From Bactrocera neohumeralis (Eukaryota; Arthropoda; Insecta; Diptera; Tephritidae): DNA of 64,000 nt. Location: NCBI RefSeq assembly GCF_024586455.1, contig NC_065922.1, forward strand, positions 33,972,089 to 34,036,088, read 5' to 3'. A model generated the notes under the pieces. It saw only the letters and a program-made list of their open reading frames with translations, was not told where the DNA came from and searched no databases. Below, one piece after another: positions 1-12,240 of the stretch (the stretch's first letter is position 1; every line of letters begins with the position of its first letter). The position numbers and the translations under genes are program-made.

Positions 1-109
1 ATTTTAAGTGCTTATTTTTTCATTTCTGTTACAGCATATTTTTACAACATGTTTTAGTTGCAGCGCTGTATTTTTCTTTCAGTATTTTCTTCAATATTTG
101 TTATTATTA

Positions 110-722
110 TACCCTAAACAGTATATATTATGGCGAGGAGCTGAGTCGTTTAAGCCGGATGCGTCTGTCTATCTGTAAATACTAAAAACTAGTCCCTCAA
201 GTTTTGAAATATCGCTCTGAAACTTTGTACATGTCTTTTTCTCCGTAAGGAGCAACTCATTCTTCGGAATCACCAATATGCGGTCTCTATGGTATATTGC
301 TGATATAAAAACTGAACGACCAAAATTAAGTTCTTGCATGGAAAAATTTTCAATTTGAACAAGTATCTTTACGAAGTTGGGCGTCCGATAATGCAATGCT
401 ATAATCTCATGTTCACATCGGACCACTAAAGCTTATACATACATATGTACAAAGCTGCAATGCAAAGCGACCGATCAAAATCAAGTTTTTGTATGGATAA
501 CTTTTTTTATTTGACGACGTATTCACGAAATTTGGCATGGGTTTAATGTCCAAGACAATGCTGCAATCTAAAAGAAAAAAAAATTGTACAGATCGGACCA
601 CTATAGTATATAGCTGCCATAAAAACTGATCGATCAAAACTAGGATACGGACTTTTTTATACTCCTTTATGCGTTAATAAATCCGCCAGTTAGCTTCGGT
701 GGAGCCGAAGTTAACGTTTTTT
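110..722 (+). repeat. Dispersed repeat A, copy 1 (degenerate)
   Basis: This is a non-coding interspersed repeat of about 600 bp, seen again at 6571, 13004 and 14976. It opens with a degenerate ACCCTAAACAG where better copies read ACCCTGAACAGGGT. The landmark 'gagctgagtcg', a tct/gtc-rich stretch and an 'atatcg.tctgaaactttg' box follow. Two internal sub-repeats, starting near 250 and 430, contain 'accactatag.atatagctgccat' and 'tgatcgatcaaaat'. It ends with the stem-loop CTTCGG...CCGAAG at about 695-710, then GTTAACGTTTTTT. No protein is encoded. The class is unclear: hairpins near both ends and the lack of long TIRs would suit a Helitron-like or other non-autonomous element, but I cannot prove either. 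Confidence 0.7.
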
Positions 723-1600
723 CTTATTTTTGTTATTATTATTTTTTCCTTTATTTTTTATATAGAATTTTATTTTTTAACTTTTTTTAGTATTTTTCTT
801 ATATATTTTATACTTTTTAATATTTTTTTTTATAATTTTTTAATTTTTTTACATTTTTGTTTTACTTTTAAAAAAATTTTTTATAGACTTTTTTAATTTG
901 TAATCTTTTTTAAATTTTTTTTAGTTTGTTTTAATTTTTTAAATTTTTTAGTTTGTTTTAATTTTTTTTAAATTTTTTAGATTTTTTTAATTTAATTTTT
1001 TTATTTTATTTTTTTTTATTTTAATTTTAATTTTTTTTTTTCAATTTTAACTTGTTTCCAATTTTAATTATTTGTTTATTTTTTCGCTTTTATATATTTT
1101 TTTTAATTTTTGGAAATTAATTTTGGACTGTTAATTTTTTTATAATATTTCCTTAATTTATTAATATTATTACATATAATATTTTTTTTTTATATAAGTT
1201 TTTTATATATCTTTTAATATATTTTTACATATATTAATTTTTTTGTATAATGCTAGTTTTTTATTTCATAATTTTAAGTTTTGTTGTTTCGTTTTACTTT
1301 AGGTTGTATTTATTTCTTTCAGTTAGTGTTTATTTTATTTTATATGATTTTTTATTAATTGTTTTTGTTATTTTGATATTTTGTAAATTTTATAAATTTT
1401 TTCAAATATTTTTTTTATACTATTTTTATATTTTTTAAAATTTTTTTAAATCTTTGTATATTTTATTTTTCATATTTTACTATCATTTTTTTATTGTTAT
1501 TTTTTATTTTTATATTTTTTTATTATATTTTTAATTTTGTTTTATTTTATTTTTATTTTTTCTTCCTGCTTTTCCAACTTTGTTGTAATTTTCAATTTTA
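715..1600. repeat. T-rich low-complexity tract
   Basis: Nearly 900 bases are made almost entirely of T runs broken by single A or AT, with very few G or C on this strand. It starts directly at the T tail of repeat A copy 1. Open frames inside it are Phe/Ile/Leu artefacts. The strand asymmetry (T on +, A on -) is strong and reverses in the next block. Confidence 0.8.
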
Positions 1601-3560
1601 GTATTTCACATCATCATTAACATCAACATCGTCCACTTTTCGAAAATTTGGAAAACGAAAACTTTCGCATATGATAGTATACCAAAAGTAATTACAACGA
1701 ATAAATTATTTTTTCATAAGGCCATACTGTAAATTGTTCATATGTAATTAAAGCGTGATGAAAAACACTAGCAAATCAACAGACAGACACATAAAATGGT
1801 CAACAAACATACAAATCACATAACACAAAAAACTAAATAAATACTTTTGAAGATTTCATTCATCAATAATAAATGATAACAACAAAAAAGAAGTGAAAAC
1901 TAAAACTTTAAGTATTTTGTAATATACATATTTAAAAAAGAAAGAACTTCCAAAGCAAATCCAGTAAATTAACAAAGCAAAAGCAAAAATAAATCAACAT
2001 AGAACAATGAAGTGTAAAACTAAGTAAAATAACTGACAAAAAAATAAAAATAGACACTTGTGTAATTTTTAAATTAAATATTAAATGAAAAGAATTTTGC
2101 GAATCCATTGAACCACTCAATCAAGAAAAAGCCAAACTGCAAGTAATTTACGCATACTTACAATGAAAATAAATGTGAAAAAGTATAACAACAGAGAAAT
2201 AAATTAATTTTAACAATTTGTAGATGTTTTCTAATAGGCGGCTAATAACTTTGCAAACAAACAAAAACAAATAAATAAAACGAAAATATAAAAATGACAT
2301 GTTGGCAAAAAATCCGAGTTTGCAGCAAAAAAAAAAATAAAAATTATAAAACAGAAAAAAACATACATACACACGCTCATAAAAAACTAAAACGAAGCGA
2401 AGAATGCAACAACAAAAACCGTAGGCAACAGCAAATAGTTACATGCTAACATACATACATACATAGTATATATCGAACTTTTCTCTTCCTCTCTCAGATT
2501 AACAAAACAAAAACAAACAATTAAAATTAAAGTTTAATATTGTAACAACAACAACAACAGTGTTAGCGCAGTAAATAATTGCATATTAAAAGGAAAAACA
2601 CTAGTGCAATAATAAAAAAATAAAATAAAAACAGAATTATGAAACTCAAATCCAAAAAATAAAAATTCTAGTTATGGAAGACTTCTTGATTGTTAAATAT
2701 ATCAAAAAAGACGAAACATAGACTTACTTACAGGCAACAAACAAAAAATAGTAGTAACTACAATAGTAAAGCATTAAAAAAGTTTAACTGAATTGTAGCA
2801 AAAATGGCAGCTCAGCAGTGCCAGCAAGACAAATGGCTTACCATAAAAATAAGAAACAACAAAAACAAATGCCACCAAACACAGCAAAAAATACTGCAGT
2901 AATGATTTAACAAAAAAAATACTAAAAAACCACACACACACATTCACACTTGTACACACACACACACACATAAACACTTGTACACTCACAACACACACAC
3001 ATATGCATACGTACAATTTATTAAGAACTAAAGTAATCTATATTAAATATATTAAAAAACAAAATTAAGTGATTTTCGCAGTTGTAACGATCTGGACAAG
3101 AACAACAGTGTATTTCAAATTATGCATAGAAAAGTTAATAATTAAAATTAAATTTAAATTGAAAAAGCAAAAAAACGAAAAAAAATATTGAAAATTTTCT
3201 GCTAGCAATGTGAGTACATATGTACATGTATGTTGGATGAGCGGCTGAGAGAGGCGTTTTGCGGCGGGAGAGCTTGGCGTACGAAGTAAATTTAAAGGCA
3301 AAAAAAAATAACACACACACATAGCAACAACAACATACATTACTTGAAATACCAAAATGTGTTTGGAGTAATAGAGTAAATATGCTAAATAAATGAAGAA
3401 AAAAAAAAACAAAAATAATTAAAATTATGAAAATATGCAAATGAAAAAAGATAAAAGTATTACATATAATAAATGAATGAATGAAAATAAATGAAGTAAA
3501 AATATGGAAAAAATACATAAAAATATTTAAAAGAAAAATGTATGGAATTTTTTTGTTTTA
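1600..3560. other. A-rich unique sequence without a gene
   Basis: The + strand is A-rich, with many AAAACAAA, AATAAA and CAACAA words. It resembles long fly UTR or intron sequence transcribed on the + strand. No open frame with normal codon use is present; minus-strand frames here are complementary T-rich artefacts. A CA microsatellite lies at 2929-3006. A less AT-rich island at about 3215-3300 (agcggctgagagaggcg) stands out but matches nothing I recognise. Confidence 0.5.
2929..3006. repeat. Interrupted (CA)n microsatellite
   Basis: Runs of CACACA are broken by 'ttgta' and 'ataaacacttgta'. It is a simple repeat with no coding potential. Confidence 0.85.
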
Positions 3561-4550
3561 ATTAATATTACTTTTACCTCGTAGTGGGAAGTGGAGCTTT
3601 TAAAGGCAATATTGTTTTTTTTTTTTATAAAACCAATTGGGGTCCGCTGAGCAAAAAGATAGTGCTGAATAGGGTTTTAAATGAAATTTTTTTTGGAAAT
3701 TTTGAGCTATTAATATTTGACAAAGAAATTTATTTATTTTATATTATATATTATTTTATTTTGAAAAAATTTTTTTTTGAATATTTCAAGCAATTTATGC
3801 TATATTAAATACTAACTATACAAAATTAAACAACTTTTAATTATATAATTTTATTATTTTTTTACAAAATTATTTGTTAAATTATTATTTCCTAAATTAC
3901 TATTTACTAAATTATCTTTCCTTTCAAAATTTTTTACTTTTTGAGTTATTATTTATAAATTTTTGTTTTTTTTTTCTTTTCTTTCTAGCCTTCAAAATTG
4001 TGTAAATATCGGTTTTGACTGTAAGGAAAAGAAAAAAAATAATGTGTGGTTGTGTATGGCTAAAATTGCAGTTATGTATGCACTGCCCGTTGCCACTGGC
4101 TATGTGGTCAGTCGAAATAGTGTGTGTTTGTGTGTAAAAAGAGAGAAAATAATGCATAAAAGAAAGAAGAAAAGGTTCAGAAATAAGGCACAGAAAAAAG
4201 TTTGAGTGAACTGGCATCCTAATTTCAACTGTGTTGGTAAGTCGAATTTTATTTTTCATTATTTTGTTAGAATTTTTATGAATTTTGATTTTAAAAATTG
4301 ACACACTTTGAGATTCCATGACTTCTGAGTATTACAGGCACGTTACAAGAACCTAATGATATTGATGTGATATCGTTTTTAATTAAGATGTTCTGCCAAT
4401 CGTATGATTTTATTTATTCCGAAGTCTTCGGTTCGTTGTAATTGTAGTGTCTTGGGGCTGTAAAAAAAAAAATTTAGGCGGCTAACAACAATTGCAGCCA
4501 CTGTGCTTGGTTCGTAGAAGGTATGAGTACTGAGAGAGTACTTCAGCCTC
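3561..4550. other. AT-rich spacer, nothing recognised
   Basis: This is an AT-rich stretch with T runs up to about 3990 and an A-rich, purine-biased part at 4020-4200. No repeat family or gene was recognised. The short frames on both strands have low-complexity composition. Confidence 0.4.
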
Positions 4551-4553
4551 AAT

Positions 4554-4579
4554 CTAGATAGATAGATAGATAAATAAAT
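4554..4579. repeat. (GATA)n tract at the 3' end of a LINE
   Basis: A short GATA/AATA tandem tract lies just beyond the last codons of the minus-strand LINE. Read on the minus strand it forms a TATC-type tail, as many non-LTR elements have at their 3' end. Confidence 0.6.
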
Positions 4580-5785
4580 GAGAATTGCACTGCGACCTAA
4601 GGTATATTGTGCTCTCTTTCAGTGCTAGATATTATTGGGGCTATGTAATCCCTATTTAAAAACATGGATCCAAGAGCCTTAAGCCTGGGTCTGCAGACTG
4701 TTGTGCAGTCAACTAACAGGTGTTCTGGTGTTTCAGGCTCCCTGCCGCAGAGCCGGAAATTTACGCAAGAAGCTAGGATCATGTTGTGTAAATGCTTCTT
4801 CAGCTTGCAGTGGGCAGTGTAAAATGCTACCAGTAGTCTGAGTTTATTCCTAGGGAGGTTGATTGCACATTTAAACCTGCTTCCCATGGAGAGCTTGGTG
4901 CGTGGTCTTGCGACTTCTGCACCGATTCCTTCCGACATTTCGAACCGTTAGTGTACCACTTGATCGTACTATCCGTAAGCAGTTGTTCGAGAATAGAATC
5001 ATTCCATTTGGTCTTGCTGCCAACGGTAACCTTGAACTTTTTGGTGAAGTTAACCCTTTTAGTAATGCTGGCTCTTGAAGGAAGGGCCAATGATATATTA
5101 CCACTTAACTATTTCATCCGCTGGAACGAGATTACCTTACCTCTGCCACACCCTTCTGCTGTCATTTGTAGAAGTGTGTGCTTGACTACCTGACCGATCA
5201 CGGTGTGAACTCAAGCATGACTTCAAGTGCTGCCGTCGGACAAGTGCACATTGCACCGGATATGTAGATATATGCAAGTCATTACAGCTTCGATAGTTGG
5301 AGCCCTACCGAAGACTATGAAGCTTTTGAAACCCAGGCCACCACCCTATACGTGATTATCGATCGCACGATCATGGTGTACAATCACCTAACGATCCTTG
5401 TCTTGCAGCTTCAGAATTTTCCAGCCAGCCGATTGCAAACCATTAGTGTTTTAGTGGCCTTGACCAAGGTCAGGTCAACATGCTGCTTCCATCGCAGTGT
5501 GAAATCCAGCGTGAGACCAAGATATTTGATCATGTTGGTAATCTCTACCTCTCTGCACCCAACTGTAAGGTTCCTGAGGCCGGGAACGGAACGATGGTCG
5601 CCTTAGAGGTGTTGATGTTCAACTCAACCCCACTACACTACCCTTTTGCCAGGTTTAAACCTCTTCGTCAGTTAGCAATACTAGTAGGTCGTCCACGACA
5701 AGACTCCATATAGGGGGGATAGCACTCCCCTTTTGAGCAGCCCCCCTTCAGCCTTAATCTAACCAAAATTGGATAGTGTAAGATG
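4554..5785 (-). mobile_element. Non-LTR retrotransposon 3' half (RT end, RNase H start, zinc-knuckle tail)
   Basis: Read on the minus strand, this is the last part of a LINE ORF2, broken by several frameshifts. Near 5745 is a 'GVLSPL' block (RT motif before the catalytic YxDD). Around 5540-5480 is an 'IKYLGLTLDFTLRWK' block, and then the thumb region with 'RLAGK', 'IVRSIITYG' and 'ALEVLLELTP'. At about 4950-4930 'IKWYTNGSK' matches the start of an RNase H domain (TDGSK, with the first Asp replaced by Asn). The last frame (4938-4597) has a 'C..C...PETPEHLL.DC' cysteine-histidine block near the ORF2 C-terminus. The RNase H domain points to the I/R1/LOA group rather than RTE or CR1. Most of RT is missing, so it is dead. 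Confidence 0.75.
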
Positions 5786-5789
5786 TACC

Positions 5790-6236
5790 GTGTGAGACCC
5801 AATAAGACAGTGTACAGTGAGAACTTTTATCATTGCGGTGAAATGCTAAGAGCAAGTAATTCAATAGACCTCTTCCGTTCCACTTTGAACCAGAAAAATA
5901 TCACTGTCGGACAAATGTTCGTTGTTAACCAATGCTTGCTGAGCGCACGAAAGTCCTCAGAGCCAGTACTAAAATGTCTTTCTTTTTTTGCGAGCTCATC
6001 AGCTTTCCAGTTTGAGCTATTATGACCAGGCATCCGAATCATTCTGCTATCTAAGTAACTTGAAGCTAATGCTTGTGGAGTCAGATACTCCTTCATTATC
6101 CTTGAGTGACCGTGCGACCGTAAGGGCAGTATAGCTGATCTACGGATTTAATGCACATTTCTCTGAATGAAACTGCACTTCCGTGCTTCAGTACTTCTAC
6201 CGCTAGCTTAACTGCAGCCACTTCTGCTTAAAAAAT
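5790..6236 (-). mobile_element. LINE RNase H domain fragment
   Basis: A second LINE piece lies head-to-tail with the one at 4554-5785. On the minus strand it begins with 'AEVAAVKLAVEVL' and continues to the end of an RNase H domain, 'RMIRMPGHNSSNWKADELAKK', in the 88-residue frame 6096-5830. Functional members read 'WVPGH.G..GNE.ADELA', so the fold's last His/Asp region is recognisable but altered. The domain order (RNase H upstream of RT) shows that this is a separate copy or a rearranged one. Internal frameshifts are present and no function remains. Confidence 0.7.
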
Positions 6237-6570
6237 ACTATAGTGGTGTGGAAAGCTCAAGTAAAGCTCAAGGTAATGATAAGCCCTTGGCAACAACCTT
6301 CTACCGTCCATATATCCCTCGTTAGAGAAGAACGGCATTTCACTTCCGATATGAGATTTTCGGAACAGGCAAATTCTATACTCAAATCGACTTAGACCAA
6401 AAAGTTCGTATCGTTTTGAAGAAAAATAATGTTTTATCAAAAATATATATTTTGGCTGAAGATATTAAATTTAATATCACTATTGTGGTACAATTTGTCT
6501 TCAAAATAGGCCTCAGTCGTGGAGACATAGTAATAGTAGCCAAATTTATTTAAGGTTAGTATTCTTTTTA

Positions 6571-7105
6571 TACCCTGAACAGGGTATATTAAGTTTGTCA
6601 CGAAGTTTGTAACACCCAGAAGGAAGCGTCGGAGACCCTATAAAGTATATACATATACAAATGATCAGTATGTTGAGCTGAGTCGATTTAGCCATGCCCG
6701 TCTGTCCGTCCGTCTGTCTGTATATATACGAACTAGTCTCTCAGTTTTTGCAAACGTCATTTTCTCTTCAAGAGCTGCTCATTTGTCGGAACGGCCGATA
6801 TCGGACCACTATAACATATAGCTGCCATATAAACTGAACGATCGGAATCAAGTTCTTGTATTTAAAAATATCACATTTCACAACGTATCTTCACGAAATT
6901 TGGTGTGAGTTATTGTTTGTTAAAATAATGTAATATCTGCAGAAATTCAGATTCGCTTACTGTAGCATATAGCTGCCATTCAAACTGAATGATCGGAGTC
7001 AAATGCTGGTATGGAAAACTTTTGCATTTGACAAGATATATTTACGAAATTTGGTATAAATTATTTTCTAAGGCATATAATATTCGCTGTTCAAAGTTTT
7101 TTCCA
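6571..7105 (+). repeat. Dispersed repeat A, copy 2 (3' truncated)
   Basis: This copy has the best-preserved 5' end: TACCCTGAACAGGGTATATT, then 'aagtttgt.acgaagtttgtaacaccc', 'ggaagcgtcggagaccct', the gagctgagtcgattta block and the tctgtccgtccgtctg block. Two internal units with 'atatagctgccat' follow. It stops near 7105, where an R1-like LINE begins. The terminal CTTCGG/CCGAAG hairpin is missing. Confidence 0.8.
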
Positions 7106-7109
7106 TTTT

Positions 7110-8400
7110 TTAGAGTGAGGCCGTTCTGCATCGACCGAAGAAAATGGTAGTCAGAGGATATGATGTTCATATATGATGACGCTTATTAAATTGTCCGCAT
7201 TTATTGGGCTAACCAGGTCTTCTACGGCGTTGCGTTCTCGTTGCCATCGCACAGATTCAAAGAATGTGTGTTCAGCGTCGTCTTCTGCCGCGTCGTTGTA
7301 CAGGCATGACCGTTCTCCGACTTTTCCCATTCTGTGGAGGTACTTTTTGAAGTATCCGTGACCGCTGCGTTGTGTAAAAATCGACTTCTCCAAATTTACG
7401 GCTTGTCCATAAGTTTAGATCTTTTATTAGTCTGGCCGTCCATCTGCCGACTCTCATTCTTCCATCTTTATTGCCATGTTGTTACTGTATTTTATCTTTA
7501 TTTGCTCTATTGCGTTTTTTGTGTCCTAAATATATCCGTAGTCGTTTGCATACTTACTTGTATTTCGAGGAGTATGTGCTTATTGAGGCTATTGGAGGTT
7601 GTGTGCCGAGCCATGCTTGCATGACCTGATAAAGCTTTTTTCGCCTTTCTTCTGTCATTTTCTGTAATTACTGCTACAATGTCGTCCGCGTAGCTAATTA
7701 AGTACGATTCGTCTGGAATTTCGAGTTTCATTGGTGATGTTCCACAAGTCTGGGCCTGGAATGGATCCGTGTGCTGCTTCTGACGTGATCACTATTTGTC
7801 GTGATCCCATTCTAGTTTGGTACGGCAGTTTTCTATTACTAAGGTAGCTCCCCGCACCACAGCTCCGAGGTAGTCGAGGATTTTAAAGCTTTTTTCGAGA
7901 GCGTCGATCATATCATTTATCATATAGCGCTGTTGACGCGTTTCGAACGTTTAAAGTCGCCAGCAACACTATTCTTTTGTGCGGCTTTTACACTTTCAAT
8001 GACGCATTTTATAGTTCCTAGAGTTGATCTGCCGTGTCTAAAGTCGGGTTGTCTAGGGAAAGTCCTTCAGCTTCGTTGGTAGCCCATTCGAGTCTGGGTT
8101 TAAGTAGCCTGTCATAGAGCTGTGTCAAGCATTGTAAGTTTTCCCTTACTGATTAGTACCAACCGTTGCTTTTTCCAGGCATCAAGGAATATTCCGGCTT
8201 CGAGATAGGCGTTGTACATTTTCAATAGTACTGCTGATTGCTCAGCAATGATTATTTTCACGATTTCTGCTGGGATCCCATCCGGGCCGGATGAATTGTT
8301 GGCCTTGAGCTTTCTTTCTGCTAGTTGCAGCTATTCAAGGGTGAACTGGGGTATTGGCTGAAATCTTAGAGTCTGTTCTGGATCACTAACCATTTTTTCG
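7110..8400 (-). mobile_element. R1-like non-LTR retrotransposon, RT region, decayed
   Basis: On the minus strand, starting near 8340, the remnant shows 'LKANNSSGPDGIPAEIVK' (RT motif 1), 'VLLKMYNAYLEAGIF.DAWKKQRLVLISKGK' and 'FRHGRSTLGTIKCVIE'. Near 7930-7800 come 'MIDALEKSFKILDYL' and 'VVRGATLVIENCR'. The catalytic 'SYADDIVAVI' box has YADD at 7681-7692. Below 7457 are 'GRWTARLIKDLNLW..RKFGEV', 'SGHGYFKKYLHRMGKV' and a cysteine/histidine block with 'DDAEHTFFE'. These are typical of R1-clade ORF2 proteins. Several frameshifts and small deletions break the frame, and no endonuclease domain is visible. The 3' end adjoins repeat A copy 2. Confidence 0.8.
7507..7731 (-). pseudogene. RT catalytic YADD segment of the R1-like LINE
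   Basis: This 74-residue frame is the best-preserved piece of the element at 7110-8400. It contains 'DESYLISYADDIVAVI', the RT palm catalytic pair Asp-Asp in its family context, followed by a 'KKAL' helix region. The upstream frame ends in 'FQAQTCGTSPM', corresponding to the 'PQGS.LGP.LWN' motif in a shifted frame. It is a fragment of a dead gene. Confidence 0.75.
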
Positions 8401-9560
8401 TTTGTGAGAAGAATGAAATGGTATAACAACAAAAAGAATATCAGTGATCGACTCTAGATCTTGTACCGCTACACCTCCCTCACACACATTATTTTCAAAA
8501 AGGCGACATTTGGTCGAGTTTCTGTCATTCCCATTTCCAAGTTGTAAATAAAATGAATTTATTTTCTTATTTATATTTGCATACCTGAGAAATCTGTGCA
8601 AAAATTATGCATTGCTTGAACAATAATGAGATCTCCTACACACACATACATATATATAGAGATTTATTAGCAATTTTGTATGCATTTTCTACCACATACA
8701 TATGCTGTATGTGAGTGTGTAGTGAGTGAGCTTGCATGCGAGTAAATAATTTCACTAGTGTGTGACCTTCTTTTTCGCTGAAACGAACGCCCAGTTGACT
8801 TCGCGGTTTTCACTGCTCTCATATGTCATTTGTGGGCTGCGTTGTCGCCATAAAAATCGAGAGCAATTCGAAGAAAATGCAAAGCAAAAGCATCCAAGTA
8901 ATAACTACATGCACTTCTATGCAAATATGTGCGGTGTGCTTCGTGTGAACTTTGTGCATCTCTCGCCTGGCACTGCCTTCGCTTCATTGTCAACCGCGAT
9001 GGCTTTACGGTGGCGCACTTTCTCAAGCACCAGAGTGCATTTTGCTGTCTATGATTGTAATGAGTGTTGCAGAGGTTGCATGCGCCTGTGATCTGCGGTT
9101 TTTGTGTTAGAAACAGAAATAGTTTTTCTTCAACAATAATTGCCATTGAATATGAAATGAGTGGGCGAAAAATATTTTACAAGAGAATTCGCTCTTAATA
9201 AAAAGTGTGCATGAGAATATAATCACATGATTGATGGGCGGCTAATGAATGGATCTATGCTGCTGGAAAATATGAATGCTACGCTCGCAGAAAGAAAGCA
9301 TGGAAATGATTGGCGGTGAGGCGCCACAGCGCCACAGTTAAAAGTTGTGGCAGACAGTTGCTGACAGTTATTGCCACTGTACACCCTCGCACCAACAGAA
9401 GCAACCTTTTCTCGCTCCCGCATTCCCACAATAATACCATAAACAAGCAAATAGGTGCTGGCAGGGCTAAAAAAAATATCCAGCTTAGCCACCAGAGCTT
9501 GGGATCTTATGCTTAGCGCGGAGCTTTGTTGCATTGTTTTGCGTTGAAAGTGAAATGAAA
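8400..9560. other. Unique, less AT-rich sequence without a recognised gene
   Basis: GC content is higher at about 8760-9540 than in the surroundings. Overlapping open frames exist on both strands (for example 8762-9091 + and 8826-9146 -), but neither resembles a known family. They contain His/Cys/Arg-rich segments that look like translated non-coding DNA. Simple TACA/CATA repeats lie at 8640-8740. It may be regulatory or UTR sequence; I cannot tell which. Confidence 0.35.
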
Positions 9561-10760
9561 AGAAATGAAATTAATTTATGCAACTATTGTATGCCAAGCT
9601 CGACATGGACCCGCTAAAAAAGTAATAAAATTGTACTGAGGTACTTAAAAAATAGATGTTGTCGGCTTTTCACACACTGAAAGCCATTAGCTCACTGCTT
9701 TATCTTAATTGTGGCAGCTGCGCTCTTGTTAGCGCTGAAATTTTCACTTGTTTTAATGATCTTGCCACAATGTAGCAAATTCGTTTTTTCTGTATTTGCT
9801 AGCGTTCCCTTTGTTTGCTACTATTCCGTTACTGTTTTGGGCGTTGTGTGTCGTAAAGGTTGTAAAAATAATTTCCCTTGACCTTTCCACGTGTGAAGTT
9901 GCACGCAATAGAACTGGCGTAGATGGAGCAGGTGTTATGTGTCAATCTTGCAACACGAACTCATATAAATCATCGATTTTATTTCTTATTGCAGTTACTT
10001 GAATAAATATTGGTGCCTCAAACATAAATTAACTAGTTTCTTTTTTATTAGACCCAAATTGTAGTGAAAGGAGAGCGACCCACCCGAAAAATTGTCAATG
10101 TGAGATTTTGGGTTGATATTTTTTACTGTATATTTTATTTGCAATATATCTGAAGACAACATAACAAAATTGATTGGACTCCATTGGGAATAATCAATAT
10201 ATTCTTAGGTTTCGGAATCATTGTTTTCTTAGCATATTTCCATTGAGTTGAGTAGTGATCGAGTCGAAGAATAGAATTGTAGATATAAGTAAGTTGATAT
10301 GAGATTCATATTTATAATTTTTAATTGTTTGTCGATTTGTTAAAGCTAAAAACCATTTGTTTGTATTTGTAATTCATTTTTATTATTACAAAGCGCTTCA
10401 AAATCAATCTTGAAAGAAATTTCATCTAGAAACTCTGTCGATGTATCTAATTGCGTAAGATACTGCGGTTTTCCGAAAGCTCCAGCGCCAACAGTAGTTA
10501 TTTACCTCAATCAATAAAAACTGTGCACTCGAAACCCACTGATTTTTTGCTTATAACTTTTAGCAATCCTGATTTAATGTGCCTATTGTTAAGGTGCACC
10601 CTGAAAAGGTCGAATTTTTGGAAAGTTAAAAAAAAAACAAGATTTGTTTTGAAAATATTGAAGTTCAGTTCAGTTTTTCGAAATATTTCGAAGCTTTTAA
10701 TCAGATTTCTCGTTATGACTTGTTTTTAAGTTTATAATTTCTTATCCCTTAAGTTAGTCG
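9560..10760. other. Spacer, nothing recognised
   Basis: AT-rich unique sequence. Short frames at 9796-10002 and 10451-10729 have no family signature. The region ends at the beginning of the Tc1/mariner remnant at 10760. Confidence 0.35.
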
Positions 10761-11262
10761 TCCTCTATTGCCTCGTTACCAGTAATAATGCGTTTGATAA
10801 ATGTAGCATCACAACATCTCTTTTTTGCAAAAGATTAAGGTCTTTCGGTGCATGTTTAGCATTGGCACACTTCGTACCCAAGACATTAACCAACATTTGT
10901 TGTGTCCTATGTTTTCTTTCGGTTGCCAACATGACGATTTTCAAGCATCACTTCAAGCGATGTTAACTTTTTCATTGTTGTCGTTATTAAAAGAGGCTGT
11001 TGGAAGACTCACATGAGGCAAGTTTTGGATGACTCACGACCTTCCCTGATTGCTTTGCCTAAATCACTTTGCAACATTTTCAACAATTCTGTTGCCTTGA
11101 TTTCTTTGGAAACACAAAAATGCAAGCAAGCTCGTTGTTCAAATGGACAGCTGCCAAACGCACGCTAATTGATATGTAACTTGGCACGAACATAAGAGAG
11201 ATTGTACCAATCTAAGAATAAATTGTTGGTCGACCAGTCCGGGTCATATTTGATCAGATGGT
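10760..11262 (-). mobile_element. Tc1/mariner family E remnant, N-terminal half
   Basis: The + strand right end carries the terminal inverted repeat 'ccgggtcatatttgatcag' (about 11239-11257), which is also found at 35492, 56491 and 61012. Reading inward on the minus strand, broken frames show a mariner-type helix-turn-helix region: 'TELLKMLQSDLGKAIREG', 'VGNRKHRTQQMLVNVLGTKCANAKHAPKDLNLLQK' and 'NALLLVTR'. Family members read 'HILV..LGM..V.ARLVPKDLN'. The catalytic domain and left TIR are missing. It is a dead 5' fragment. Confidence 0.65.
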
Positions 11263-11387
11263 TCTTAACAAGTAAGCCGGTTCTCGTATCTTTGTTATTC
11301 CTTATTCGCAACATTTTATCAACTTATAACATGTTTTCGAAGAATTTTCGAATTCGTGATCCATTTCGTGGTCCCCTACTTTTTTAA

Positions 11388-12240
11388 AGAACACAGAAAC
11401 TTCAAATTAAATAGGAATTTTTATTATAATTCGAAAGAACATTCTTTGGCATTTATTATTTTGAAGATTATCTCTTTCAAATGTTGGCCGCGGCTACGAA
11501 GGCTTGATTAACGGTGTGATATCATACGATATTGGTGGTCAATCGACCGGCCCAAAGTGTGAAATTATCTGCTCACCTAAGCGTTCTTTCATTAAATCTA
11601 TTGATGAATGCGATGTGTGAGAAATGGCATCGTCTTGTTGAAACTAAATGTCACCGAGATCAAGAGCTTCAATTTCAGGCATCAAATAGTCGGTTATCAT
11701 GGCGCGAGAACAGCCGCCATTGACGGTTACGTTCTCACCGCCATAATTTTTGAAGAAATATGGATCGATGATTCCACCAGTGCACAAACCACACTAAGTC
11801 GTAGGTTTCTCTTGAATCTCTTCAGGTTTCTCTTCGTCCCAAATTTTGCTTGTTTACATACCCATTGGAACTTTTTAAGAGCCCATAGAGCGAAGCGATA
11901 TCGCTTGGAAAGCTCTAGCGGCTTATGTAACATGCGCAAAATTGTTCCATACGTCAATCCGAGTTGCTGTCAGCGCCACCGAATCGACTCTCCACTGTCT
12001 TCGAGTACACTCTTAGCTAGGACTGCTATATTTTCTTCACTCTACATAGGTCGTTTTCTGTCCAAACGTTGTTTTCTTTGTTACCCATTGTTCTGTGGGC
12101 TTTCTTTTGCTTTTATTTTCACTACTTTCAACATAATTTTATTTTATTTTCTGACAATTTCTGTTACACGGTTCAACTGCCTTTGAGTCATACCGCCAAA
12201 GCGTGTAACTATTTGCTTGCAGTCAAAATTTGCTTACTCT
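11388..12240 (-). mobile_element. rosa-type (DD41D) mariner remnant
   Basis: The left end shares 'gatccatttcg.ggt.ccctacttttttaaag' with the copy at 16027, then 'agaaacttcaaa' and 'cgaaagaacattc'. Minus-strand frames give rosa mariner pieces: 'WSLRSRGQHLKEI' near the C-terminal end, and 'LTYGTILRMLHKPLELS', 'KRYRFALWALKKF' (usual form 'YG.TWRILRKDL', 'KRY.FA.WALE') from 11957-11727. The catalytic domain is largely deleted or scrambled, so it cannot be mobile. Confidence 0.65.

Noticed and set aside
699..1438. Phe/Ile-rich 'membrane protein' frames on the + strand
   Set aside because: They come from the T-run tract; any frame through it gives Phe/Leu/Ile and no family match.
2774..3016. Cys/Val-rich minus-strand open frame
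   Set aside because: It is the translation of a CA microsatellite; composition is low-complexity and no start or splice context supports it.
8762..9146. Overlapping opposite-strand frames as a host gene
   Set aside because: Each is about 105 residues with no domain, no splice signals I can defend, and both look equally open, which suggests chance in GC-richer DNA.
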